From contig NC_084942.1 of assembly GCF_958298935.1 (NCBI RefSeq), forward strand, positions 3,603,501 through 3,667,500: a stretch of 64,000 nt of DNA, written 5' to 3'. The notes under the pieces were generated by a model. That model was not told the origin of the DNA, made no database searches, and saw nothing but the letters and a program-made list of their open reading frames with translations. This document shows positions 44,560 through 55,493 of this stretch, piece by piece (position 1 is the stretch's first letter; every line of letters starts with the position of its first letter). Origin of the DNA: Phragmites australis. Taxonomy: Eukaryota > Streptophyta > Magnoliopsida > Poales > Poaceae. A program made the translations under genes and the position numbers.

Positions 44560-47500
44560 ATGACGAGGGTTGGAGGAGGACGCCGGGATAGGACTCCGGA
44601 CAGCATCTTGCCGGAATCACGCCTGAGGAATGAGGAGGCGGCGGATAAAATCAAGAAGCTGCTGGTGCCGGAAGGTCAGGAGGGTGCTGTGGTGGTGAGG
44701 CCGGCGACTCTGACGCCGACGACGACCGTTCCTGGACGAATCGTCCTCTTCACCTCCTTCGTGGCGGCGGGGCTAGTGCCGCCGTTCTCCGCCTTCTTCC
44801 TGCAAGTGCTGGAGACGTACGGCATCCAAATGGCGCACTTAAGCCCCAATTCCGTCGTGGCGTTGGCGGTCTTCGCACATCTCTGCGAAATGTTCGTGGG
44901 GGTGATGCCGTCGGCGACGCTGCTTCGCCACTTCTTCGTCCTTCGGCCGGTGGGGAAGAAGAGGGGGCACTCCACGGCGGACGTCGCGGGGTGCTGCAAC
45001 CTTCGGCTCCGGGAAGGCCTGGGGGACCATTATATTCCCCAGGTGGTGCGCAGCAAATGGGAGGAATGGCGACGGGACTGGTTCTTCGTCGACATCGACC
45101 CCCACGAGCGGCTCGAACTGCCAGAGAAGGCGGCGGAACCTCGGCGATCGACGTGGGAGGCGCCGCCGCCAGAAGATGCGAGGCTAAAGCCGGTGCTGGA
45201 GCGCATCTTGGAGCTGCGCGAGTCCGGGCTGACCTCTGTCATGGTGGTCGTGGACTTCCTGCGTCGACGACTGGCGCCCTTGCGGGAGCGGGCCCGACCA
45301 AGCTGGTTCTATACCGGGCCGGAGGACATCACTAGGACCCAGATCGGCGCGAGTTGGGATCTGGGGCAGGCGGAGCTGCGAGGGATGACCCGAGTGATCA
45401 CCGGGTCGGAGGACATGAGCCGGGCGGAGCTCCCGTGGCCGGAGATGGCGCTCTGCGCCCATCCCGATCGGGTGGCTATCATGAGGCGGCTGCCGGAGTT
45501 TGACGCCCAAGGGCCCGTGGACCAGCCAAGAAGCCGGAGTCCCGAGGCCTCTGAGCTCCCCGGGCTGGAAGAACTCCTGGGTGAGGAGGTTGTTGGCAGC
45601 TCGGCGCAGGCTGGCGACGGGGCCGCCACAAGCAGTAGCCGCCGCGCCAGAGAAGAGGGCGCCCCTGAAGCTGCTGAAGAGTTGACGCCGGGAGACCGGG
45701 GAAAACGACCCCGGGCCTTGATCCTGCTGCCGGAGTCTCCGCCGTCGCCGACGGCAGCGGCGGCGTTTCCGGTGCTGGAGCCGCGCCTGGTGCGGATGGG
45801 GCCCGCGCCGACGCCTGCGACCTGCGCGGCGGAGACCGAGACTCGTGCGGCGGCACCCGAGGCCCGCGCGGTGGCCCAGCCGAGCCCTCAGCGGAAGAGG
45901 CGGCGGGAGGGGTCCGGACCGACGGCACCGGACCCGGACATTAGGCTCCCAGCGGCCAAATGGCGGTATCGGTGAGTCATTTTTCTTGCTTTTCCATGGG
46001 TCCTTTCGGCCCGAACTAAGTTTTGACAACTTTTACTTGTCTCCCGTAGGCCGGCCGCAGGCGTTGCGGCGACGGAGAGGGAGCAGGCGCCAAGGCCAGA
46101 GCCGAACCTGCCCGCTGCGCCAGCGGAGGCCAGTGTAGGAACGGCGGAGGCGCCAATCGACGTGGAGGCGCCAATCGACGTGGCGGCCATAGGGAGAGAG
46201 GCGGTGGCGGCGACTACCGGAAGGGCGCCGGCGGAGCCTACCCCGGGCGCGGAGAGCCCGGGGCGGAGAACGGTGGAGGCGGATGCCTCGCCGGGGCCGG
46301 TGGGCAAGGCGGCTGATGCGGGAACGCAGCTGCCGTCCGAGGCCTTGGCTCCGGAGGAGCCTACCCCGGGCAGGCAGAGCCCGGGGCGGATGGCGGCACA
46401 GGGCCCTGTGGAGAGCTCGGCCCCCCTGGAGGCATCCGGCGGAGAAGCCTGGGACCCACCGGCGCTCGCAGTGCCTTGCCGGCCTGCCGATCCCCTCTTG
46501 GCCGCCATTGAAGGCGTCCGAGCCGCAGTCGGGCAGTTGGGCGCGGCGGTGGAGGCCAAGGAGGGGGAGCTCGAGGCCGAGCACGCCCGCCTGGTACTGG
46601 AGAAGGCGCAGCTGGCGGGCGCCCGAGAGGAGGCCCGTGCGGCAGCCGCGCGGGAGCAGAAGCTCCTGGAGGACATCCGTGCGGAAGCCGCGCGGGAACG
46701 AGAAGGCCTGAGGACCGCGCGGGCAGAGGCCGCGCGGGAACAAGAAGACGCCGCCCGCCTGGCTGAGGCGTCGAGGCAGCAGGCGGCCGAGGCCCTTGCC
46801 AGGATGGGGCAGGCGCAGGTGAGGGAGGCGGCAGTCACGGCCCGGGAACGGCTTGAGAGGAGCGGCAGGCCGAGCTGGCCCGCCGAGAGGGCGCGGTCGA
46901 GACGACGCGCGCCGACCTCCAGCGCTGGGAAGACGACCTCCAGAAGATCAGAGGAGAAGTCAAGCGCTGGGAAGAGGACGTCTCCATCCGGGAAGTGGAT
47001 AACGAGCTATTAGCGTCTGATCTCGGAGCCCGGGAGGATTCGGTGGTCCAGCAGGAGGAGGTGCTGGCCCGGCGGGAGAATGAGCTGAGTCGCCGGGAAG
47101 GCGAACTGAATCGCCGAGAGGGCGAGCTGAGTCGCCGGGAGGGCGAAGCTGCTGCCGCGGCGGCCACCGCGGCTACCAGGGCGGAAGAGAATGCGAAACA
47201 CGAGGCGGAACTGACCGCCCGTGAACAAGCCCTGTCCGAGGTGGTGGCTAAGGCGAAGCAGGATGCCGTCCCCGCCGCAGCTGGCGGTTCTTCCGGTCCG
47301 GCCGAGGACCAGGGACTCGAGGCACAGCTGCGGGCTGCCAGGGAGAAGCTCGAGGCAGCCTTTGTTTCGCGGGTCAACCTCGTGCAGATGCTGGAGGATA
47401 TACTCCGGCGGATGCGACGGGCCATGGAGAAAGGTGGTCTTGGGCGGCTTGTCGGCGACACGAAGGGCGACGGCCCCGCACGACAAGTGTTGGAGCTGCA

Positions 47501-47801
47501 GCAGGTCTGCGAGCGCCTCGAGACCCTGCCCTGGGCAGTTCAGGAACTTGCCGCCCGGGAGGGACGTGGCTTGGCCCAAGCCGTGGCCGAGCATGTCCTG
47601 GCCTGCTACCGAAGCAGGGACCCGGACTTCCCATTGGAGCCGGCGCGGGAGGGAGTGGTCGAGGCTGAGGAGGAGGTCGCCCGAGCAGCGGTTAGGAGTA
47701 CCGCCTCTGCGGTGGCGGCCGGCTTCAGGCGAGAGGTGCCGCCACCGCCAGCCCCCGGGGACGACTCAGAGGACTCAGCCGACGCCTCTGCCGCTGACTA
47801 G
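44560..47801 (+). pseudogene. Antisense gene of the Tat element (Transposase_28-like plus coiled coil), one frameshift
   Basis: Function unknown. Such ORFs sit antisense to gag-pol in Grande- and RIRE2-like elements. Exon 1 is 44560-45971. It holds the putative gypsy-type transposon domain (Pfam Transposase_28) at about residues 55-130, with GRIVLFTSFVAAGLVPPFSA and LAVFAHLCEMFVGV. A 78-bp intron (45972-46049) has a consensus donor GTGAGT and an acceptor CCCGTAG. Exon 2 continues in phase with a Pro/Ala/Glu-rich linker, then a long charged helix rich in Ala/Arg/Glu. A single frameshift near 46858 moves the frame to the one read at 46995-47801. That part has heptads RREGELS/N (about 47090-47150) and ends ASAAD. 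Apart from that shift the gene is open for about 1050 codons. There may be another small intron at the shift instead. Confidence 0.8.
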
Positions 47802-49475
47802 GCCTTCGGCGCCCTTTTTTCTTTTGTTGTAGATGCAGGAGTGAATATTAGGAGTGAACCCTTAGAAAAATACTTTGTCTATGTCTTGTGAATATAATGG
47901 CAGCTTTTCCTTGGGCTCGCAACTCCAATTTCTCTGTATGCTTGATGTTTCCTCTGGCGCTCCGCCTGGAAGTCCCGAGGAGTACTCAGTCGGGCCGCTC
48001 CCGACCTTCCCATCCCCGAGAAATGAAGTTGTTCTGGTTGCTGGCGTTGGCGCAGCCAGCCTTCAAGCTCTCGCGAGTCCGTACTGCCTAGTTTAAGAAA
48101 CAAAGACACAGACTCCGTTGCTCGGGAGATGGAACGGCCCTGCCCGGAACACGCCGTGCCCAGCGGACACCTTTTCACTTTGCGACCACTCAGCCGGTAG
48201 AAGGGAGACGCGTGTGAGCGAGAATGTGACCAAGAGTCCTCGCGGTCCGGTGGTGCCCGGGCTCAAAAAAGGGCCGGACCGAGCACTGACAGCCTGCCCC
48301 CAAGGCCTGAGCTCCGGACTACTCGAGCAGCTCGAGTGATAGGATTACCCAGGGCACCTGAGGACCCGGTAGTGCTCGGGGTCCTTAAGAGCGGACCGAA
48401 CACCACGACCACCACGAAGGGCTTTGGTCAGACGTTACCGCACGCACGGTACTCCTTTCTACGAACCGCTCTGTCGTTCTGGAAAAAAGCCGACACGTGG
48501 CAGGGTTTTTGCGTGCCAGGAGACCACCTCACCGAGCAGATTAAAGCGCAAGAGCCCCCGAGAATGACTCGGGAACATAAATTTACTGAAAGCAGACTTG
48601 TCTGAACATAACCACTCACCGGACAGCCGTCGGCCTTCCGGCCAGCCGACCCAGAAGGGGTTGATTCCGAGCCCGGGGGCCCGGGGACTTGATCCTTTCA
48701 ACGGAGCGCCCGAGCGCCCAGAGTCATACGAGGCTCCTAGGGTCGGGTGATCTCGACCACCCAAGCCTAGGCGGTAGGACCACCCGAAGACCCTTGGGGC
48801 CGACCAGAGACCGGGGCATTGAAGCCCTCGCGGCCGAACTGCTTGTGATTGCCGACCTGTGACTTAAGAGAGAGAATATAGAATTTCTTTGTCTGGTGCG
48901 CTCTGTTAGTGCGGTACTTGCCATAGACTGCTCTCGTTTTTTCGACCCGAGACCTCTCGAATACCCGAACCGGCAGACAAGGGTGGACAGAGGCATAACC
49001 TAGAGGTCCTATGGTTCGGTGGCGCCCGGGTATGACAGGCCAGACCGAGCACCGACAGCCCGCTCCGGGGGCCTGAGCTCCGGCCTACTCGAGTAGCTCG
49101 AGTGATGGGATTACCCAAAGCGCCCCGAAACTCGGTTAGTGCCCGGGAGCCCGTTACGACACCGAATACCACAGCCTACCATGTCGGACGTAAGTCAGCG
49201 GCGACTGCTCGTATGTATACCGATTGGGATTCTTTTATCAACGGGAAAAAATGAGAGAGCGAACTTTTTCTCGCACAACCGAGCACCTCACCAGACAGAT
49301 TAAACATAGGGGATCCAGAGGAATAATTTGCCATAGTGATTGCTTATTAAAATACTGAATGTACGATATTTACAAGGTTGGGTGACAGCGATTTACCACA
49401 CGGGGCGAAGCCTCCAGACTGCTCGGGCGGGGAGAAGCCCCCGGCCTTATCAACCTAAACCGCGAGCTTGACCGT
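47802..49475. other. Non-coding spacer of the Tat element, with internal repeats
   Basis: Lies between the convergent ends of the antisense gene and integrase. It contains a diverged direct repeat: 48245-48400 and 49020-49165 share GGCCTGAGCTCCGG, CTACTCGAGNAGCTCGAGTG and GGATTACCCA. Nearby, CACCTCACC-type words with AGATTAAA recur at 48520 and 49280. No ORF with a recognisable domain. Confidence 0.6.
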
Positions 49476-50378
49476 CTACGGGTAGAAGCGTCGAAGATGC
49501 TCGATGTTCCACGGATTCGGGAGTGGCTGCCCTTCCTCTGTCGCCAACCTGAAAGAACCTGCCCGGGGGACTGCAATTACGGTGAAAGGACCTTCCCACA
49601 CAGGGGACAACTTATTCATTCCTTCGCGCGACTGGATGCGCCGGAGAACTAGGTCCCCCACCTCGAGAGACCGGGCCCGGACGTGACGCAGATGATAACG
49701 GCGCAGACTCTGCTGGTACCGAGCCGCCCGGACAGCAGAACGCCGCCGGCGCTCTTCCAGGTAGTCTACGTCGTCGCGCCTTTGATGCTCCTGCTCGCCC
49801 TCAGAGTATGCGTGCACTCGAGGGGAGCCTAGAGTAAGCTCGGAGGGGAGGACCGCCTCGGCGCCGTAGACGAGGAAGAAAGGAGTTTCCCCGGTAGCGC
49901 GGCTTGGCGTAGTCCGGTTGGCCCATAGCACGGCTGGCAGCTCATCCACCCATCCCTTCCCGTGCTTAGCGAGCACGTCATAGGTCCGGGTCTTGAGGCC
50001 CTTTAGTATCTCTGCGTTGGCACGCTCGACCTGCCCGTTACTCCGAGGATGAGCGACGGAAGCGAAGCAAAGTTTGATGCCAAGATCCTCGCAATAGTCC
50101 CCGAACAAGGCACTAGTGAACTGGATGCCGTTGTCGGTGATGATCCGATTGGGGACACCAAAACGGCTAGTGATACCGCGGACAAACTGGAGCGCCGTGC
50201 TTTTGGTTATCTTGATGACTGGGACTGCCTCCGGCCACTTGGTGAATTTGTCGATAGCGACATATAGGTATGCATAGCCCCCGACTGCTCGGGGGAATGG
50301 ACCCAAAATGTCCAAACCCCAGACCGCGAAAGGCCATGACAGGGGAATGGTATGGAGAGCCTGAGCGGGCTGGTGAAT
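49476..50378 (-). pseudogene. Integrase core of the Tat element, after a premature stop
   Basis: In frame with the RT segment upstream but separated by a TAG at 50379-50381. The integrase core shows its catalytic residues in GLDILGPFP, IITDNGIQFTS and RSNGQVERANAEIL (D, D, E). The C-terminal DNA-binding part includes PVWEGPFTVIAVPRAG. A natural stop follows RRFYP at 49476. It inserts element cDNA into the genome. Apart from the upstream stop, this part is open. Confidence 0.9.
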
Positions 50379-52931
50379 CTACTTTGCATGGAACTGGCAT
50401 GCCCTGCAGCGCCGAACCAGCTCGGAAGCATCCTGGAGAGCTGTGGGCCAGTAGAAACCTTGCCGGAAGGCTTTCCCGACCAGCGCGCGGAACGATGAAT
50501 GGCCACCGCACTCGCCCTCGTGGATCTCAGCGAGAAGATCGCCGCCTTCTGCCCGAGAGATGCATTTTAGGAGGACACCTCCTGCGCTACGTCGGTAGAG
50601 ATCCCCGTCTACTATGGCATAGCGTTTGGACTGCCGAGCAACCCTTTCGGCAGTCGCCTCATCCTCGGGTAGGAACCTTTCTTTCAAGTACCCTCGGATG
50701 TCAGACATCCACGAGGCATCTTGAGAACATTCGGTGAGCACAGCGCACTCGCCGGACGGCGGCGCCCTGACGGGGTTTCCCACTGAGGGCACCGCCGGGG
50801 TCCCCTGAATTGAGTTCGAGGTTTCCCCTTCATCCTGTTCGGCAGGCAGGACGGAAGGCCGTGCGAGTCTTTCTTCAAAGACTCCGGCAGGGACGTGCGC
50901 ACGTGATGAGGCCAGGCGAGAGAGCTCGTCGGCCGGAGCGTTGTCGCGGCGAGGGATATGCCGTAATTCGAGGCCATCGAAGCGCTTCTCGAGCTTCCTG
51001 ACTGCGGCCACGTACGCCGCCATTTGAGGATCCGTGCACTGGTACTCCTTGGAGACCTGGTTGACGACCAGCTGGGAGTCCCCCTTGACCAGGAGGCGAC
51101 GAATCCCGAGCCCCACCGCAGCCCGGAGGCCGGCGATGAGACCTTCATACTCCGCCATGTTGTTGGATGCGCGGAAATGCAACTGTACGACGTACCGTAG
51201 CTCTTCACCCGTTGGGGAGGTGAGAACCACTCCGGCCCCTGCGCCTTTCAGCGAGAGGGAGCCGTCGAAGTGCATGACCCAGTACCCGGGCGCGTCGCGC
51301 CCGGGATAGGCAGAAAACTCTTCTGGGTCGACGCAGGGGACGGGCGTCCACTCTGCCAAGAAGTCGGAGAGCGCCTGGCTTTTAATTGCCTGGCGACTAA
51401 CGAAGTGTAGATCGAACTCCGCCAGCTCTACTGCCCATTTGACAACGCGCCCGGTGCCCTCCCGGTTTCGGAGAATGGGTCCCAGTGGATAAGTGGTAAC
51501 CACTGAGATTTTGTGCGCCTGGAAGTAGTGGCGCAGCTTCCGGGAGGCGACGAGCACGGCATAGAGCAGCTTCTGAGCCTGAGGATACCTTGTCTTGGCT
51601 TCCCGGAGGACCTCGCTGACGAAGTACACCGGTCGCTGTGCCCGGCGGGCCCGGACGGTGGCCCCACCCGGGGGGCTGCTACAGCTCCCAGGGTCGGCGG
51701 TATGGTCGGGGTTGGCCGGGCATTCGAGCTCGATTCCTTGGCTAGGAAGAGCAGTGTGCTCGGGCTCGACCCCTCGCTCCGGGGGAGCCACGAGGACAGG
51801 TGAGTGATCGGGGGCCTCTGGGAGCTGGGACCCAGCACCCGGCCCTGAACACTCGTCTCGCTCCACCACCAATACTACGCTCACAACCTGAGGAGTGGCC
51901 GAAACGTAAAGCAGCAGGGGCTCACCTTGAGAAGGAGCCACCAAAACGGGTGGCGAGGTAAGGTATTTCTTTAAGTCGCGGAAGGCCTGCTCGGCCTCCG
52001 GCGTCCAGTCGAAACGACCGGATTTCTTCAGAAGCTTGAAGAGGGGGAGCCCCCGCTCCCCGAGCTTAGAGATGAAGCACCCGAGGGCGGCCATGCAGCC
52101 GGCGAGGCGCCGGACCTCCTTGAGTCGAACCGGGGGTCGCATTTGCTCGATGGCCCGGATCTTCTCCGGATTGACCTCGATTCCTCGGCCAGAGACCAAG
52201 AAACCAAGGAGCTTGCCCGCCGGGACCCCGAAGACACATTTCTCCGGGTTGAGCTTGAGGCGGGTAGAGCGGAGACTGTTGAAAGTCTCGGCAAGGTCCT
52301 CGAGCAGGGTGGCGCGGTCTCGGGTTTTGACCACGAGATCGTCGATGTAAGCCTCGACGTTGCGGCCAACCTGCGAGTTAAGTGTGATACGAATGGCGCG
52401 CTGGAAGGATGATCCAGCGTTGCGCAGGCCGAAAGGCATTGACATGTAGCAATAAGTCCCCACCGGGGTAGTAAAAGCAGTTTTTTCCTCGTCCCCTACG
52501 GCCATGCGAATCTGGTGATACCCAGAATTTGCATCTAGGAAGCATAAAAGATCACATCCCGCAGTTGAATCTATGATTTGATCAATGCGAGGTAAGGGGA
52601 AAGGATCTTTAGGACAAGCCTTGTTAAGGTCGGTGTAGTCCACGCACATGCGAAGCTTGCCGTTGGCCTTCGGGACGATGACTGGATTTGCTAGCCAGTC
52701 GGGGTGGAGAACTTCTCGGATAAATCCGGCGTCGAGGAGCTTGCGGACTTGCTCGCGGATAAACTCCTGGCGTTCTGGCGCCTGCCGCCGGACCTTCTGC
52801 TTCACTGGGCGGGCGTCCGGACGCACGGCCAAGTGATGCTCGATCACCTCCCTAGGGATCCCGGGCATATCGGACGGTTGCCAGGCAAACACGTCTACGT
52901 TAGCCCGGAGGAAGGCGACGAGCGCGCTTTC
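50379..52931 (-). pseudogene. Reverse transcriptase, RNase H, archaeal-type RNase H and integrase zinc finger of the Tat element
   Basis: Open from just after the TAG at 52932 to the TAG at 50379. RT has [18 protein letters not shown] and the catalytic [10 protein letters not shown] (residues 181-190 of the segment from 52892; YIDD at about 52338-52349). A degenerate first RNase H follows (about residues 330-475). The second, archaeal-type RNase H has its acidic residues in [23 protein letters not shown] and DNAPADELS. Dual RNase H is a mark of the Tat lineage. The integrase zinc-finger region ([14 protein letters not shown] ... CRACQFHAK) ends the segment. Stop codons on both sides break the polyprotein. 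Confidence 0.92.
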
Positions 52932-54350
52932 CTATTTGCTGCCCAGGTCGCTGCCGATACGGACAACCTGGGTAGCGTCTTCGCCCACCTTGACCTCCTT
53001 CGTTGGAACAGTCGTGTCGGCGGCGGGTCGGGGTCTGGATGAAGAGGGTCCCGGGCCCCCTGAAGAGCCATCAGCCTCGGCTTGCGCTGAGACTAGGGCC
53101 ATGTAGGTTTGTTCGGCGCAGGAGACAGCGCCACCGGAGTCAGCGATCACGGAGATAGAGCCTGCGGGGCCGGGCATCTTAACCGTAAGGTATGCATAAT
53201 GCACGGCCATCATGAATTTGGCGAGCGCCGGACGCCCGAGGATGGCGTTGTAGGGGAGAGGGAGCTCCGCGACATCGAAGAGGACGCACTCCGTACGAAA
53301 GTTGTCCCGGCTCCCGAACGTGACAGGCAACTCAACCTGCCCGAGGGGCAGGGAGTGCCCGGGCGTTACTCCACAGAAGGGGAGCGACGGCTTTAGGCGT
53401 CGGGAAGGTACTTGCAGCTTCTCAAAAACCTCTTTGGAAAGGAGGTTGAGGCCGGCACCACCGTCGATCAGCACTCTGCCGACTTTGACATTGCAGACAG
53501 TGGGAGATACGACCAGAGGTAGCCGCCCCACAGCTGCAGTACTGACGGGGTGGTCGGCCATGCTGAACGTGATCGGAGCATCCGACCACCTCAGGGGTCT
53601 TGCGGCCTCCTCGCTCGGGGTTGCCGAGCATACTTCGCGCCGCATGACCTTGATGCCACGGCGCGAGCAGGGTGTGTAGGCGCCTCCGTCGATGAAGGCA
53701 ACCGCATGCTCGGGCTCCTGGAAGCCGAGCTCGGCATTGTTGGGAATGACCTCGGTATTGCCTCCCCCGCGAGACTCGTCGCGCTCCCTCTGGCGCTGCT
53801 CCACGAGTCCCTTGACCGTACGACACTCTGTGAGGTCGTGCCATCTGGTCAGGTGTATGGGACACCATTTACCTGGCTCGGGCCCCGCGGGAGCGGGGAC
53901 CCTCGCGGGAATAGGAGCCCGGCCAGGGGCCGGGGCTCTTGCTGGAGCTGACGCCCTAGCCGGCGCTGGGGCCCTCGCGGGCGCAGAGGCCCGAGAAGGA
54001 GCCCGAGCAGGGGCCCTGACGGGGCGCCGATCGGCATCCGGCCGACGCTCTTGCCGGCGATCGGGCTCTTGTGGCTCCCCGTGAGCGGGGATTTGGGCTA
54101 GCTCAACGGGAGCAGCCTCGCGCTTCCTCCTCTTTTTCTTTTCCCGCTTATCAGAGCGGGAAGAACTTGGTCGATCGGAAGCGGGGCGAGGAGCATGCCA
54201 TGCCCTGGCCTCCGCAGCTTTGGCGCACTTATCGGCCAGTGCGAAAAGTTCCGCAGGGGTCTCGATCTCGTGCGTACCTAGCTTCTCGAGCATCCGCTCA
54301 TCACGTACGCCCTGCCGAAAAGCAACAATAACAGCATGGGGGCCACTCGC
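52932..54350 (-). pseudogene. Gag C-terminus and aspartic protease of the Tat element
   Basis: Continues gag after the frameshift near 54345, with FRQGVRDERMLEKLGTHEIE. An Arg/Ala/Pro-rich linker built of APARAP-like repeats (near 53900-54020) and a zinc-binding motif WCPIHLTRWHDLTEC follow. The protease carries RVLIDGGAGLNLLS (catalytic Asp in DGG) and PYNAILGRPALAKFM. The frame ends at TAG 52932-52934 after SDLGSK. The RT frame goes on without a shift, so this is a point stop in the polyprotein. Confidence 0.88.
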
Positions 54351-55426
54351 GGAATAGTGTTGCGAACCTGGCTGAAACGCTGTATGAATCGACGCAGCGT
54401 CTCCCCTTCCTGCTGTTGGACGGCGTGGAGGTCGCACTCCAGCCCGGGACGTGCGAACGTACCCTGAAAGTTGGCCACAAATTGGTGGCACAAGTCGTCC
54501 CAGGAGCTGATAGATCCCGGGGGTAAGTTCATAAGCCAGGAGCGGGCGGAACCCCTCAAGGCAACATGAAAATAATTTACCATCACCTTTTCGCTGCCTC
54601 CGGCCGCTTGGACGGCCGTCGTGTAGATCTGGAGGAACTCGACGGGGTCGATGGACCCGTCGTACTTCTCCGGCAGCTCAGGGCGGAACTTGGAAGGCCA
54701 CCTCACCCGACGGAGCTCGGTGGTGAAGGCACGGCAACCGGTGCCGTACCCCGCAGCACGAGCGGGGGTTCTTGGTGGAGAGGAACGGCGAGCCGGGGAT
54801 CCCCGGTGGTCGTGGACCGGGAGAGAGGAAGCTTGGTCCTCTGCCCCAACCCCCTGCCGGGTCTCCCGCTGGCGCTCGAGAGTGACCCGGGCATCCTCGT
54901 GGCCCCTTCGCTCGTCGAGACGCAAACGGAGGTCCCGGGCCTCGGATACGCCCTGGGGGATGGCGCTCCGCCTGGAGGCCCCTCCGCCCGTGCGGGTGTT
55001 GCCCGCTGAGGAGCCGACTCTGGCGGCACCGCGCTGAAAAGTGGCGCGAGGGCTCTCGACCTGCACCTGGCGACGAGCGGTGCCGACCAAAGCGGCGATA
55101 TCTTGCATCCACCGGCCTTCCGGAGTGTTTGGCGTGGCCCGAATGGGAGGGTGCCTGAGGAGGGCTTGCGCTGCAAGCAAGGCGCTCCCTGGGCTGGCCT
55201 CACTAAAAGCTAGCCTGCGCCGGGGCGGCGCTCGACGTGATCCAGAGGCGGACCTAGCGGCCGGGGCCCCGACCATCTGCTGGGGGTCGGAGAGCACGCC
55301 GGCAGCGGCGGCGCTGATGGGCCCAGCGCCCTGATCCCCTTGGGCGGGAAAAACCTCTTGGTCGTGGGGCGGCGTTCCGTTACTGGAAGTGGAGCCGGAA
55401 CGCTGGAGACGGTGCCCACCGGCCAT
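54341..55426 (-). pseudogene. Gag of the Tat element (Retrotrans_gag), frameshifted at its end
   Basis: Starts at ATG 55426 (MAGGHRLQRSG), just after a CTCCACAG that could be a splice acceptor. An upstream extension to 55459 has no ATG. A basic, low-complexity N-terminal part is followed by the Retrotrans_gag domain with AAGGSEKVMVNYFHVALRG, SWDDLCHQFVANFQG and GETLRRFIQRFSQVRN. Near 54345 the frame is lost by a short deletion and the domain resumes in the frame of 52932-54491. Confidence 0.88.
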
Positions 55427-55474
55427 CTTTTCCTGTGGAGAAAAAAGGGAAACAAACAATCTAGGGATATTCCC

Positions 55475-55491
55475 CCCTACCTGGCGCGCCA
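55475..55491 (-). other. Primer-binding site of Tat element
   Basis: Two bases inside the 5' LTR edge the minus strand reads TGGCGCGCCAGGTAGGG, the form found downstream of the 5' LTR in RIRE2-like grass elements. Its matching tRNA was not identified. Confidence 0.6.
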
Positions 55492-55493
55492 GC

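Noticed and set aside
44140..49475. Reading the plus-strand ORFs as an independent host gene next to a separate retroelement
   Set aside because: They lie strictly inside the LTR pair and target duplication of one element, and antisense ORFs at this position are known for Tat elements.
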